DNA of 64,000 nucleotides from Chlamydomonas sphaeroides (lineage: Eukaryota; Chlorophyta; Chlorophyceae; Chlamydomonadales; Chlamydomonadaceae), in contig BDDC01000027.1 in assembly GCA_001662425.1 (NCBI GenBank), positions 95,848-159,847 of the forward strand. Reading direction: 5' to 3'. The position numbers were made by a program, and so were the translations under genes. The notes under the pieces are model-generated. The model had not been told where the DNA came from and made no database searches. It saw nothing but the letters and a program-made list of their open reading frames with translations. Shown here piece after piece: positions 1-12,000 of the stretch. Each line of letters starts with the position of its first letter. Within the stretch, counting starts at the first letter, position 1.

Positions 1-156
1 CGCCCCCTTTCGAGCCCCACCTGTGCACCTCGTGCGGGCTGTGCCCTGGTGCCCACCTCCACACACCCGCAAGCACACGAACCCTTCCCCCGGCCCCCCT
101 TCGCCCCTCCCCTCTCAAACCCCACCTGTGCACCTCATGCAGGCTGTGCCCCTGCA
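1..156. repeat. Two copies of an exon end with its splice donor
   Basis: Bases 11-45 and 116-150 are near-identical (CCCCACCTGTGCACCTCxTGC). On the minus strand the 116-150 copy is the 3' end of the last visible FYVE-gene exon plus its GT donor. The 11-45 copy is a degraded repeat of the same exon end about 100 bases downstream, inside the next intron. The copy could also be an alternative donor. The next exon is not visible because the window ends. Confidence 0.7.
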
Positions 157-1209
157 GCTGCAGCCCCGCCTCTGGCGGCAGATGACCCCCGTCCCGTTGC
201 TGGCAGTACAGCAGCCGTGCGTCGCGGTCCGCCAGGCTCATGCCCCAGTCGTCCTCCAGCGGCGGCGGCACCGCCCACGACAGGTCGCCGGTGCTGACGC
301 GGTGCTGGCTCGAATGCGAGCGGCCCTGGGGGCAAGGGCGGCGCGGGGTAAGGGGCTGGGGTTGGTGGTGACGAGGGGAGCGTGAGGGTGGGGAGGAGGC
401 AGGCGGGCGCATCCAACTGAGCGCGACGCCCAGGACTGTTGGAGGTGGGTGGGGGCGGCAGCGGGCCTCACCCATCGGCCGCCGGCTGTGCTGCGGGTGC
501 GTCCCAGGCTGAGGGCGGACGAGAGCGAGCTCTCTGGGCTGGAGCCGCCGCCCTGAGAGGACGCGTCCAGCAGCTGCCTGCGGGGAGGCACGGGGCGGGA
601 AGCGAATGAGATGGCGTGGGTGGTCGTGGCTGGTGGCTTGAGCAGGGGGTTCACGTGATGCACATGCGGGGTGCATGGCTTGGCGAGTAAGGTCACAGGT
701 CAGAAGGTTCTCTCTGACACCGCAGGTTACCCGTCCGCTTGCCTGAGGTTCCCGGAAGACCCGCCGACGGCGCTGCCAACTCCACGTGTTGAGCCATGCT
801 GGTGCGGCGCGCGTGGCACCGCCTGGTCAGTGCGTTGCCGGAGGCGGTAGCCTGCAGGAACAGCGCGATGGGCATGCCTAGGGTCTGCACTCGTGATCAC
901 CCGAGACGCCCCAGCTGCCCCGCAGGCATGAAGCCTTGCGCGATGCATGCAATCAGCTGCCCACTTACAGTAGTCGCACACGCGTAGCCATTGCTGGTTC
1001 GCGCTATCCCGCGGAGGCGGGATGGCGTTCCGCGTGCAGTTGCTGCAGAAGATACGACCGCAGATGCGACAGTGGTGCCGCCTGACCAGCACGCTGAACT
1101 GCGTCTCGCACTGGTAGCAATTTTTGCACTTGTTGTCGTCTATCCAGTAGTCTTTGCCGCTCTTGTTGTCACCAGAAACTATCTGCTTGAGGTTCTTGAA
1201 AAACTCCAT
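126..1209 (-). CDS. FYVE zinc-finger protein, possibly PIKfyve/FAB1-type (3' end outside window)
   Basis: The model is complement(join(<126..304,472..577,731..851,969..1209)), starting at the ATG at 1209-1207. All junction phases agree and donors are GTAAGT, GTAACC, GTGAGG and GTGGGG. Exon 1 carries a complete FYVE finger at about residues 20-80: the WxxD-like YWIDD, four CxxC pairs, the basic RRHHCR patch and the closing LRVCDYC. FYVE domains bind phosphatidylinositol 3-phosphate on endosomal or vacuolar membranes. The finger starts close to the N terminus, as in the FAB1/PIKfyve lipid kinases, whose chaperonin-like and kinase domains would lie beyond the left edge. The visible remainder is Ser/Gly-rich linker and a short ordered stretch (TGDLSWAVPPPLEDDWG). 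The FYVE call is firm. The FAB1 assignment is inference, and another FYVE protein is possible. Confidence 0.82.
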
Positions 1210-4051
1210 GGTGCTGCGAGCAGGCCTGGGCCCATTTCGGTCGCGCGCGGGCGTTGACTCGCGCGGAGCTGTGGCCCGTCAAGAATATGTGTAGTAGTGA
1301 CGTCTGTGCGAGCGCGGGGGGAGTCTTGACACACTCGGGCGATCGGCAGGAGCCACGAACCAAAGCCGGTGCCCCTGAGTTCGCCCGTGGCAACAGTCCC
1401 GAGCCCATCTCACCGTCTGGCAGCGTCTGGCTCACTCCCTTAGGCGTATTCACCACGGTCAGAGACATCTCTACAACGTATTTTGTGTGCCCGCTACCTC
1501 CTGGTACGCATGCCTTCGCTCAAGAGGGCTCAAGCCTCTCTTCGTGCGTCTCGATGGCGTCTGCACTCAGTCCTGCTGAATGCAGTCCCAAGCCACCCTA
1601 CCAAGCTACCAGCACCAGGAGCGAGCAATCCATCAGCTCACATCTGCTCATACACCCGGTCCAAGGCTTGCGAGGTGGTGCCGGAATGCCTCGTTCAGGA
1701 ACACGGGCCCGCAGGCGCTGTCCACCGGGTGTTCTTGCAGTGGCCTGCCGCAGTTCGCCACCTGCAGCGCATTGGCTGGCAGGACTCGCAGTAGCGAAGC
1801 AGGTGAGGCGGGGAGGTGAGGCGACACGCTGCGCTTCGGGCCGGACCCGGTCGTCATGCGAGGCGGCGGCGGTGTGCTCAGGCCAGGAGGCCTCCTGGCT
1901 CAGGCCACCCGCCGTTGGGTCGACTCTGGAGATCGGGCGGAAGCAAGGGCCGGGTCCGGACCGGCCCAGCCAGGCGGCACCAGGCTGGGGCAGAGCCACA
2001 GCGGCGTCCAAGGGCGTCCCACTGCCAACTCCCTTTGCGGACCCCGCGGCAGGACGTCTTCGGTAGCGAGGCAGCCCCGCGCAACTCACCCTGCTGTCGA
2101 CCACCCTCGAACACGATCTCCTCCATGCCCGCCAGCAGCTCGCCCTTGCAGTTTGGCACCGTTCCGTTCCGCTGACATGTTGACAAGAAATTAACCGGGT
2201 TCCAGGATGTCAGGCCCAAGCCAAATTTATGGAATGGGCCCACGAGCAGCTGATTATCGCGCGCGCGAATGCCACGTCCGACAGAGGCCGCGCGTACCAA
2301 GACTGCGGTGGCGCAGGGTGGCTGCCGGACGTTGCGCTGGCCGCGCCTCCGCGTCGTGAACATGGGCGCGCGAGCGTAGGCGCAGCCAGGCACGGGGGGT
2401 CGTCAGGGGCAGGACTGCGCGGGTTGCAAGCGGGCGGTGTGGTGAACAGCTGGCGGCGGTCCGTCGGCATGGGCGACGGCTGGCGATGTGGCGCCTCGGC
2501 CCTCGCTGAACGCCTCTAGGCTCTTTGCGGCTTGAGGAGTGCGCATAGCTGCCGCCTGCCGCCTGGCTGCCTATCCCACCTGCGGTGCTGCTCGCCACCT
2601 GCATGACAGCTGCGTCACAGCAGCGCGCAGCCACCAGGCCTGCAGGCAGGTGCAGGTCTAGGCAGCGGCGCAGGCCCGACATGCAATCGGCGCAGTTGCC
2701 GACGACGACGCAACGGCACGCCTCTTCAACACGCCGGCGGATGGGGGCCCCGCGGCCGCACGATAATCAATGGAATGAGGCTTTCATCGTAGAACCAGCG
2801 TGGAAGTCAGAGAAAGGTACCGCAGTGTGCCTGAGGCTGGGAAGCAGGAAGCGAGACGACAGGGGACCCATGCCTCTGGCCCCAGCCCAGCCGCGCTTTA
2901 CCGCGAGCCGCAGGTCCAGCACGCCCTGCAGCCACACGCCGTACTGGTTGCAGTGGCTGGCGTGTCCTTAGCACAGCTGCGGACCCGGCAGCCGCAGCGG
3001 CAAGCCCCCTCCCCTTCCTCCGTAGGTCTGGACGACTCCGTAACACCATTCGACCATGCACGTGCCCGGTCGCACCCACGTTGCATTGCGCACGTGTGCC
3101 AGGTACGGCAACGAGCAGCAGGGGCGCTGCCGTAACGCGCTCGACGCTCGCACCACACAATACGCACCTCCCTTCCACCCCACATGTGCGACGACGCGGC
3201 AAGGCAGCAGCCCACAGGGAGGCCCCCAAGCGGCTTGTCGCGGTGCGGCCCCCGCAGCACGCTGGACGCCAGCACCTGCCGTGGGGGGGCACGCCGGCTG
3301 TGGCTCTGCCATGTGCCTGGCTGGCTGGCTGGCGGCCGCTGGTGGCGGTGCAGCAACCTCTGCCTGCGGCGCCGCAGCCAGGTCGCCGCTGATAGGCCCC
3401 ACCAGGGCGTGCACAGGTGCACAGGTCGCACAGGTTGCGTCGCAGCTACGACCGGTCCCTCGACCCGGCCACCACGGCCGGCTGCATGCCCGCCAGCAGC
3501 CGCGCCTGCGCGGCGGCAATCGCAAGGTCCGGCGGCGCGCTTGCGCTAAATGACTGCCCGGTCGCTGCCGACACAAAGGGGACGCAAACGACAGCGCTGC
3601 AGCAGGCCCGTTGCCCTCTGGCCTCTCCTGCAACCCAAACCGTGCATAGAGGAGCGCAGTGCCAAGAAGGCCAGAGCCGGGACACAGGGACCCGCCCACG
3701 CAGCGCCCGTGCTTTTCCCCAAGCAGCTGCTGCAGCTGCCCTTGCATACGAGCTCTCACCAAACTGCTTGCTTGCGCACCCGAGCCCGAGTGTCGACGTC
3801 GAAGGGTGGAGGGCGGGGGCCGCAGGCGGCCGGGGGCGGCGTGGGGAGGGGGGGCATGCATGGGGGGGGGGAGTCGAGGACGGCAGAAAGACCGGCACGG
3901 TTTGGGTTTGGCACGGCCGCGAGCACATTCGTGGTACTCGCGGGTGCGGCTGTAGGTATTGTGTCAGCGACTGCGCAGCCGACCGCGCCGCGGCGCGCAG
4001 AGGCAACGCCATTGCAGAGCCAAAGCGTCATGTTCTTTGAGGCATGAGATT
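1210..4051 (-). other. Unresolved stretch with possible minus-strand exons
   Basis: I could not assemble a gene here, but several minus-strand pieces have coding character and splice-like edges. Bases 1648-1761 encode a stretch including NCGRPLQEHPVDSACGPVF, preceded by a CAG acceptor and ending in TGA. Bases 2092-2170 encode GTVPNCKGELLAGMEEIVF with a GTGAG donor. Bases 3446-3561 encode FSASAPPDLAIAAAQARLL. An ATG at 4012 opens a short basic, Ala/Leu/Arg-rich leader (MALPLRAAARSAAQSL) that resembles an organelle transit peptide. They could be one gene of about 2.4 kb read from 4012 to 1648. I recognise no family, and chance open frames are common at this GC content. Confidence 0.3.
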
Positions 4052-4265
4052 GAATGGGGTTGCACCTGACCCTCCGACGTTAAGAGTTAAAGGGGGGGGC
4101 AATCCGTAGCGTCAACCGCAGGGCTTCGCAGCAGCGACAGCCGTACCCTGCTGCCCTCGGTAAGCAGGGTACGGCTGCCGCTGCTGCAAATTCTTGCGGT
4201 TGCAACTACGGATTGCCCCCAGCTAACCCTTGACGTCGGAGAGTCAGGTGTATCCCAATTCATTC
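4052..4265. repeat. Long near-perfect inverted repeat (foldback or MITE-like, or hairpin RNA precursor)
   Basis: Bases 4052-4154 and 4164-4265 are reverse complements over about 100 bp with few mismatches and a loop of about 10 bases. Matching blocks, reading outer to inner, include CACCTGAC/GTCAGGTG, CTCCGACGT, GGGGGCAATCCGTAG, CAACCGCA, GCAGCAGCG and CAGCCGTACCCTGCT. The outermost bases are AT-rich (GAATGGGG versus CCCAATTCATTC). I could not define a clean target-site duplication. The structure fits a foldback transposon or MITE. It is also long enough to form an extended RNA hairpin if transcribed. No open frame is apparent. Confidence 0.85.
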
Positions 4266-5190
4266 GTATTCCACATAAGACCCTGCTGGCCGCGGAGTGG
4301 AAGCGTTATGTTGGCTCGCGGTGCGGCGTGTGGGGGCTGAGGAGTGTGGGCGTACGGGTCGTGTCCGCCATTCGCCTGGTTCCCATGGAGGCGGCACTAC
4401 AAGACCGCTCATCCCAGCCAGGCCGCGAGGCGCGTGCCCATCAGGCCGGAGCCGTGACGGAGCGCAGTGACCCGCTGTTGTAGTCACGCCTGTGCCCTTC
4501 ATCGATATATTGGTGCCAATGGCATTGGCAAATGCGCTCTGCATTCCGATGTCATCGAAGGATTCCCCGAAGGCGGGCCCGGGTGGGGTAGGGGTTGGGG
4601 GTTGGTGAGCGCCTGCGGGCGATGTGTGTGTTCATTCTCAAGGAAATAACAATAAACAAGCACTCGGCACTTTCGAAGCGAAGCGTTGGTCGTGCGTAAC
4701 AGGCAAGCAGGGATGCGTTAAGCTGGCTGCGCCAGTGCGGCGAGCGAAGCCCACCGCTGTCCCTAAGGAACCCCATGTTCCCAGCCCGCGCACCGATACG
4801 TAGGTTACCTGGCATTGTTTGTGCAGTTCGCATTGCTTTCTTGCGTGCTCAACGGATGTATCAGAAGGCAGTGGGCGGGGGCGGAAGCGCGGGGCCGGCG
4901 GAGGGCGGGGCCGGCGGAGGGTGGGGGCGCGGACGGGGGCCGGGGGGCAGGGACGGGTTTCGGGGTCAAAAAGGACCTGGCACGATTCGGGCGCGCAGTA
5001 CGGCTCATTGCTGGCGCGAGCCCAATGAAAGCGCGCGCGCGCGCTTTCGTCAGCCATTGTGCTCTCTCACATAGTCTGATCAGTTTCGTTTCTGTTTCGG
5101 CAAGGCGTGTTCCCCTTCACCCTTCATCCTTCCCGCGCGGCTTCGGCTGCACCCCCACCCCTTCCGGGACCTCTCTGACAAGTCAGAGAC
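4266..5190. other. Intergenic; upstream of the glycine-rich RNA-binding protein gene
   Basis: No gene is supported here. G-rich tracts occur at about 4865-4950. The last 100 bases before the ATG at 5191 are pyrimidine-rich, as expected for a 5' leader. Confidence 0.6.
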
Positions 5191-5999
5191 ATGTCGACGA
5201 AGCTTTACGTCGGTAAGCTGGCCGTCGGCACGTCCGTTATTTGCGCGCGCCATCTGGCGGCCGCCTTCCGACAAAGCCTCTCCGCAGCTTGCGCATTTGA
5301 CCGGCGTCGACTTACATGGCCTTTGTCTTAAATCGCGTGACCGCAGGCAACCTGCCGTTCCAGTGCAGCGTTGAGGACCTCCGTGCTTACTTTTCCAAGT
5401 TCGGCAACGTCGAGGATGCTTTCATCGTGAGTACGCTGCTACCTCGCCTCCTGATCTGGGGTTTGCTTGCCCGTCGTGCGAGATCTTACGTTCCGGCCCT
5501 GGCCATGCCCTTTGCGCAGCCCACCGACCGCGAGACCGGCCGCAGCCGCGGCTTCGGCTTCGTGACCCTGGAGAGCCAGGCTGCCATGCAGGCCACCCAG
5601 GAGGCCGACGGCCAGGACTTCATGGGCCGGTGAGGAGGCCGCGCGAAGCTGCGTTTTGAGGCAATCACTTGTCTCGGAAGGCGCGAAGAGCTCACATTGC
5701 CCCTTGTCTTGGTATTGCAGCACCATCCGCGTTAACGAGGCCGCTCCCCCCGGCGAGGGTGAGTCACGGCTGTCATGTCCCCGGTCGGCTTGTTCCGGCA
5801 TAAATGAATTGCGTACTTGCTTGCTTACAAAACGTCTTTCTTCTCTCGCGTGTTAGGTGGCCGCGGTGGCCGTGGTGGTGGCGGTGGCCGCGGTGGCTAC
5901 GGCGGCGGTGGCGGTGGCTACGGCGGCGGCGGCTACGGTGGCGGCCGCGGTGGCGGTGGCTACGGTGGCGGTGGCTACGGTGGCGGCGGTGGCTGGTAA
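5191..5999 (+). CDS. Glycine-rich RNA-binding protein (RRM plus Gly-rich tail)
   Basis: The model is join(5191..5212,5347..5426,5520..5629,5721..5758,5857..5999), 130 residues. All introns are GT-AG and phases agree. Residues 1-80 are one RRM: RNP2 is KLYVGNLPF, split across the first intron, and RNP1 is RGFGFVTL, preceded by DRETGRSR. The tail is almost pure Gly with Arg and Tyr (RGGYGGGGGGYGGG type) and ends in GGW. This is the plant/algal GRP class (GRP7/GRP8-like, also like cyanobacterial Rbp). These proteins bind single-stranded RNA in nucleus or cytosol and act in cold response, splicing or RNA chaperoning. Codon use is highly biased toward G/C-ending codons, which suggests high expression. 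The upstream region is pyrimidine-rich. A TGTAA signal lies 670 bases downstream. Confidence 0.93.
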
Positions 6000-6667
6000 G
6001 CGGCCTAGGGCAACGACGCCTGGCCGCTAGTGCGCAGTGGCGTGGCGTTCAAGCTCCGAGAGTGGCCCAAGCACACGTGACGGCTCTGTTCGGCATCAAG
6101 TCAGTGCCGGCGCGCCGACCAAGGGCACTCCATTGGTCGGCGTTGCCTCGGACACCTGATGCGCTTCCATTCGGTCTGACCCGGCTCCGCGGCCTCCTGT
6201 TAAGGCGGACCCGGCGCGTCCGTTTCGCGTCCGGGTACTTGCCTTGCCGCGGCGACCGTTGTTTGACGCTTGTTGGTTGCTGTCTGATGTGTTGCGTGTG
6301 CGCGCGTGCAGCTTGTTGGGTGCAGTCGCTTTGCTTTCGGCAAGATGTCTGATGCACTTGCTGCCGTGTTGAGCGCTCCGGTCGATTTGAGTCTGGCTGC
6401 TGGTTGCGGCCGTGGTGTTATCACGTAAGCGCCTCCTTGACGTACATACCGTAGACCGTCAGTTGTTGTTTGAAGGGCAGGGCGCGCACCAAATGACAAC
6501 AAAGAAGGAAACCCTTCCACGCCTCTGCGAACGCTGGTCATCGGTCGCTTCCGTACTGTGTTACGTCGGTGTTGTGTCTGGTTACGTCGGTGTTGCATCT
6601 GTCGGTGGGGCTCACCCCAGTTCGAGGGTACGGTATCAGTCTGTGAGCGGCACGCGTGGCACTCGTC

Positions 6668-6672
6668 TGTAA
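6668..6672 (+). promoter_or_regulatory. Candidate TGTAA poly(A) signal for the GRP gene
   Basis: TGTAA is the usual poly(A) signal in chlorophytes. This copy lies in sense orientation about 670 bases after the GRP stop codon, an acceptable but long 3' UTR. It is a single pentamer, so support is modest. Confidence 0.4.
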
Positions 6673-7488
6673 CGAGGGACGCTCGGATTGGAGTCCTGAA
6701 TCTTCGCTTGTCGACGAGGTGCAGCCAGCCGCAGCTGTGGCACTTGGTACCCAGAACGTCCCGCAGCCGGCGCCGCAGCGCCGCAACGAGATGATGAGGG
6801 CTGAGCTGGTCAATGAGTCAGCCTTGCCGTTACCATGCAGTGCGTTACGTCGGTACGGCTGCGATTGCAGATAGAATGCCAAGCACGCCAGCGGTGACTT
6901 GCGCTGTGGTGACTCGCAGTGTGGTGTTGGCTCTGCTGCGTGGTGGGCCCTCTCAGCGGGCCTCTCTCCCACGGGCGCGCCTGATGCCCTGACGGGCTGC
7001 GCAGCGGGGTCCTGACAACGAAAGACCGTCAACCGTCCTCGGGGTGTTCCGCAAGAACCCCGGTATAGTGGCCCTGCTCTATCCTTTTCCACCCGAAGAA
7101 GGGCCGGCGCCGGGGCTGGGTGCCGGCGTGTGGGCTGCGGAGGCTTGTGTGTTTCGGAGTACGGACATTTCGTACCACGCCTATGTATGAGGGTGGGGTG
7201 GGGGTCAAGAGCTTACCTAGCACAGGGGCGTGCGCTGCCCAAGCAAGTGGCGTGCACCCGAACACGGGCGCGCGCGGAGAGGCGCGAGGAGGGCCTGGTC
7301 GACGGTGGGCACGAGCACGGGAGGGGTGCATGGTGAGGACGCGCGAGCTGCAGACGCAGAGCCGCCAGCAGCGTTGGGCTCCGGTGGCAGCAGTCGGTCC
7401 GAGGCGCCGTTGGTTTTTAAGTGAAAAGACGCCATTGGGCCGTCCCCCATAACGCATCATCACACATTTGGCACGGAGGCGTTGGAAC

Positions 7489-7538
7489 GCTCCCTGTGAG
7501 GGGCTCCGGCGGGGGACTGTGGGCCCCTCACAGGGAGC
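7489..7538. repeat. 16-bp inverted repeat with adjoining direct repeat
   Basis: GCTCCCTGTGAGGGGC (7489-7504) is perfectly complementary to 7523-7538. A GGGGGAC(T/A)GTGGGCCC direct repeat overlaps it (about 7510-7526 and 7544-7560). The short hairpin lies in the convergent region between two genes. No role is shown. Confidence 0.7.
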
Positions 7539-9021
7539 CCCGCGGGGGACAGTGGGCCCGGCTGCCGCGGCCGGGGCCCTTTTGACTGTGGAATCAGCGT
7601 AAAAGTCAGTGGGCCCTCGGCCAGCCGAGCGGGTGAGGGGCGTGGGGCGGGGTGGGGGTGGGGTGGGGAGCAAGCGGTTTCAACTGTGGCTGTGCTGGTC
7701 CAGCCGGCGGACCACGCTTCGCGTCGTTTGCTCGGCATCCAGCTCCATCCGTTAGCAGCTCTCCCTCCGGACCCTGCTCTAGCGCACAGCCCTGGGCAGG
7801 GGAGCTCTCCCCTGGCCCTGGGCGCAACCAATGAAGTTGCGTAGTTAAAGGTCGCCTGCGTGTCGTCGCGTGCGCAGTTGTTGGGCTGTAACGTGTAAAA
7901 GGCGCAACGCTACGTGTAAGAGGACATCCTTTGAAATTCGCTTTTACATTATAAAGGCCCCTTTGCGCTGGCCACCTGCGCCCGCCCGCTTGCTCGTGCA
8001 GTGGGCGGGGCTGTGTAACGCACACCCCACAGTGGTTCATTCCAGCCTGTCCCCCAGGGGGGATCGGCGCCCTGCCGTGACCTTGTGCCCAACCCACACG
8101 GGCCTCCACTCCCGAGCTGTGGGGAACCCTACGGGGTCAGCTCGTCAGCAGCTCGGACTAAGCATCGCGCACTCGACGTCTCGACCCTGGCACCCACCCT
8201 CCCCTGTCAGCACCAGGGCACCCGCCTCACCGTGCGTGCAGCCCCAGCTCCGGCGCCGCGTCCAACAGCCACTCTCTTCCACCCTCCTCCCGTACGTACA
8301 CCAGCCGGCCCCGCACAAGCTGTACGGCGCCCGCCTGCCCGCGCGACTCGCGGTGTCCTCCCTCTTCTTGCACCCTCTCCTCGCAGACGCCCTACACACG
8401 GCCACTGGCGCGGGTTACACTACCCTAGGCTGGGCTACGCCGTCCCGCTGGCACAACTTGCCTTGCTACACAATTAGCATGCCGAAGCCTGTGTCTACTG
8501 ACCAAGTCGCCGAACGCCTACCCCATTCCACAGGTTCGCTTCCGGTTGCGTTGTGGGGTTGGGCCGGGGCCGCTGGGCGCCAATGGCACCTTGTGGCACT
8601 TACTTGGTCCCTAGGGTAACTCGCCACCAGGTGAGTTTGTCGGCTGCTGCCTGCTGCACTGCCGCTGCGTGGCCACGCTCTCCTCTGCGTGCTTGTTTGC
8701 CTGCTTGGCCCCCCGCCGCAGCGGCTATTGACGAATTGTTGGGGTCGATCAGGTGATTGACCAACCGGCGTCAGCAGCCCAAACACCAAGCCACCAAACC
8801 GTGCATCGCAGCAGCCAGCGCCACCTCACCATGCCGCATACGATGCCTCGGCTTATATGCAATCAGCCCCCACGAGCCCCAGTCCCGAGCTCTCATCCGC
8901 AATAAATCCACGCCTCCTGCATGCCTCCTCATCCCCTGGATGCCACCCCCAAGCCTAGTCGTCACGGACACCGAAGCGAGCGGCTCCCCACGCCCTCCTG
9001 CGCTGCCGCCGTTGCCCGCCC

Positions 9022-12000
9022 TCACCCCTCCACCATCTTGCACACGCGGAAGGCGCAGTCGGATGATGCCTTTGTACCGTCCCACGCCATGGCGCCGGCC
9101 GCGTCGGCCCGAAGGTATCGGAGCTTCTCGCGGCCCCGAGAGCCCCGCAAGGACGACATGAGCTTGGCCCCCAGCTTGGGGCTGGGGCTGGAGCTGGCGT
9201 GCTCAAACGCTACGCTGCCACCCTGCAGTGGCGCGGCTCGGCACCACTGCCACGCGCCGGGGGCCTGGCATGAGGCCAGGGGCCGGATGCCGAGCAGCTC
9301 GTCGTTGCGCCACACCTTAAAGATGCAGGCCGGGTCGCCGGGCTGTTGGTCGTCACGGGGCAGGCACGGGCGGGCTCGGGTGTTTTGCCAGGCGGAGTGT
9401 GGAATGGTAGGTGCGCACGCCTCATGCGCCACGTCTGCCTGATGACCGGCGGCCGCGACAAGCCCTGGCACGGACGCAAGCACACACGCGCGCTCACCGA
9501 CGGGTTTCCCGGCGCCGGCAGCCGGGCTCCCCGCTCGTCCCAGCAGGCAAACCGCACGACCTGCTTGTCCGCCGCTGTGCCCAGGACCACTAGATCGCCC
9601 TGTTCAAGGCTGTTCGGGTCGCCTACCACCTCCAGCAGCCGAGCTGCGCGGAAAGCCCCGGGGAGATCAAGCATAAGCACGAGAATAAGGAAACAAGGGA
9701 ACACAGTAGGAAAGCGCAAAGCAGACCGGGGATGAGGCAGGTGCAGAGGTTGGTGTCTAACTGTCTTGACCAGCAGTAAAGCAGGCGCGGGGAAGGGGAG
9801 GGCGGGGACGAGCACAGGGCGGAGACGTGGCGTTACGCGCCGTACGGCAGTACGTACGGCAGCACTGACGTGGTGTGGCGGGCGTGCTGTACGAGCCGTG
9901 GGTTGACGCCGCCGGGCACTGCGCCGCCGCCATCTCGGCTGCCGATGGCAGCTGCGCCGGCATGGAGGCAACTCCAAATGGAACCGAACGCGGGTCTGAG
10001 CAAGTGGGCGAAGGAGGCGCGAGGGAGGGAGCCAAGGGCGGGGTGGCAGTATTGGGATGGCAGCACCGCTCGCGAGGGGCTCAGGGCCTCGCCGCTCGCT
10101 CGGGGCCGGCGCTCGGCCCACGTCTCGTGCAACATCTATTTGCGTGCGTGCGCGCAGGACATTACCCCTCGCAAGCCCGTGCCGCTCGCTCTGAGGCAAG
10201 CCCGCACATATGCCCCGGACCCTGCCGCAGCAGCTGCGGCCGGCCGGCCGACCGCCTCTCGCACACCACAAATTACCCGGCCTAGCCACCGGGCGCATCT
10301 ATCTCAGAGCAGTGCAGCGAAGCACAAGGCCTCGGCCCAGCCGTCGTCTTCTGACCAAACGAAGTCAATATAAATGATTGAGCTTAATCGTCAAGCTGAG
10401 GTATGAATATAATCAATAGCATGTACGTACGAAGACTGCCTCGGCCTCACCTCGTGCGGGCGGGCTGCTCGGCGGATGGCCTAGCTGGCTGTTGCGCTGG
10501 TACACGGGCACCGACAGGCGCAGCACAGGAGCAGTCGTCGGAGCCGCCGAGGCGACTGGAGCAGGCTGAGGGGACAGCGCTGGTTGCGCTGAGGCCCCAG
10601 GAGACAAGAGGGCGCCGTTCGATCTTGCAGCGGAGAGTTGACGCGGCATGGTTTCGGGCATGGGCGACTGCGGCGCCGGCACGGGCGTGGGCTGTTGGGG
10701 GGCCGGCACCGGTGAGGGCTGTTGCGGCGACGGCACGGGTGAAGGCTGCTGGGGCGCCGGCACGGGCGTGAGCTGTTCCGGGTGCGGTGGCACGGGTGTG
10801 GGCTGTTGGGGGGCCGGTGCCGCCAGCGCGGGCCGTGGCGCCAATGGTGGTGCCGGCGGCTTGGGCTCCTGCCGTGGCGTCTGTGGCAGCGGTAGCAGGG
10901 GAAGCGCTGCAGGAGGCGGGCCGGGGCGGGAACAGGGGATCTGATCAAGCAAGGCGATGTGAAAGCAGCAGTGGCAGGCAGCAGGTGCCACTGCTGGGGC
11001 CAGGAAGAATGGCGATGGATGGATGGGCGCGTAAATGTGGACGGCTGGGCCGCGAGCACCCTGCAGGGTTGGGGCATCCATCGCGCGGCCTCCTGGTTTC
11101 GTTCGTTGCCTGCTTGCTAGCTGGCCGCACCGCTAGGGGAGTGCTCCCAGCCATACAGGAGGATGGAGCCTGATGGGCATGTGAGGGCGCACCGTTTGTT
11201 TGAGCTGAAGCCCTACTTACTGCAGGGTCGGGCGTTGGACAGGCGCTGGCGCTGCTCCTCCCGAGCCCGCCAGACGTAGGTGCACAGCGGCGCCAGCAGG
11301 GCCGCGAGCAGCACGGCGCTGATCCAAGCGACGGCAGCGTGCTCCAGGAGGCGGCAGCCCAGACCCGAGCCGAGCACCTGCGGTCGCAACGAGCGATTGG
11401 GGTTTGCGTCAGGTGGGGATGAGCGGCCCGGAGGAGGAGCAGCCCCCAATCAATCACCAGCAGCAGGGCTTGGGTCTGGCCTTAGCTAGTCCGCTGCTGC
11501 TTGTGCGGGGTCTAGTCTGGCCTAGCAGCTACCGTACTGCTGTGATTTGGATTATCGCTGCGTACGCCAGGGTCATGCATGCGCGCGAGCGAGGCCAGCA
11601 GCCCGATCAGCACCGCGGCCGCGCATATCTCACCACAACAACTTTCAGTAGGAAGAGTGGCGCGTGATCCCGCTTGAGCCTGCTTGAGCTGCAGGCTTCC
11701 TTCCATGTCTCGCAGGAAGGCCTCAAGCCCGGGTGGCAGCGGCAGCACCGAGACTAGGCTGTCCGAGAGCGAGCCATCTTGGCCGTGCTTGCTCGCGAGG
11801 ACGGCGTGCACGCCGGGGAGTTGGCTGAAAGCATCCCACGACACGGGCTCCGTGACGTCGGGCCACGCGAGGTCGGCACACGCCTCGGGCAGCACCGAGC
11901 CCAGGTGCGCTACAAAGGTGAGCTCGCCGCGCGTATCTTTGACTAGACAGTGGGCCTCGGTGACGCGGCCCCAGACGTTGCCAGACAATGCGGTGATGGA

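Larger units (their letters stand above)
6000..9021. other. Convergent intergenic region, no gene recognised
   Basis: This lies between the GRP gene (+) and paralogue A (-). It holds the GRP 3' UTR, a small tandem GTTACGTCGGTGTTG (about 6562-6598), the inverted repeat at 7489-7538, and a short segment at 7583-7612 resembling a dispersed repeat seen elsewhere in the window. Long open frames at 7870-8619 have no recognisable domain and unbiased composition, so I do not call them genes. Confidence 0.55.

Noticed and set aside
7870..8619. A 249-codon plus-strand frame in the 6-9 kb spacer
   Set aside because: It has mixed composition and no motif, and other frames in the same place are equally open.
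9210..10298. A 362-codon minus-strand frame in paralogue A
   Set aside because: Only 9498-9643 of it is coding, as shown by the matching exon in paralogue B. The remainder is intron.
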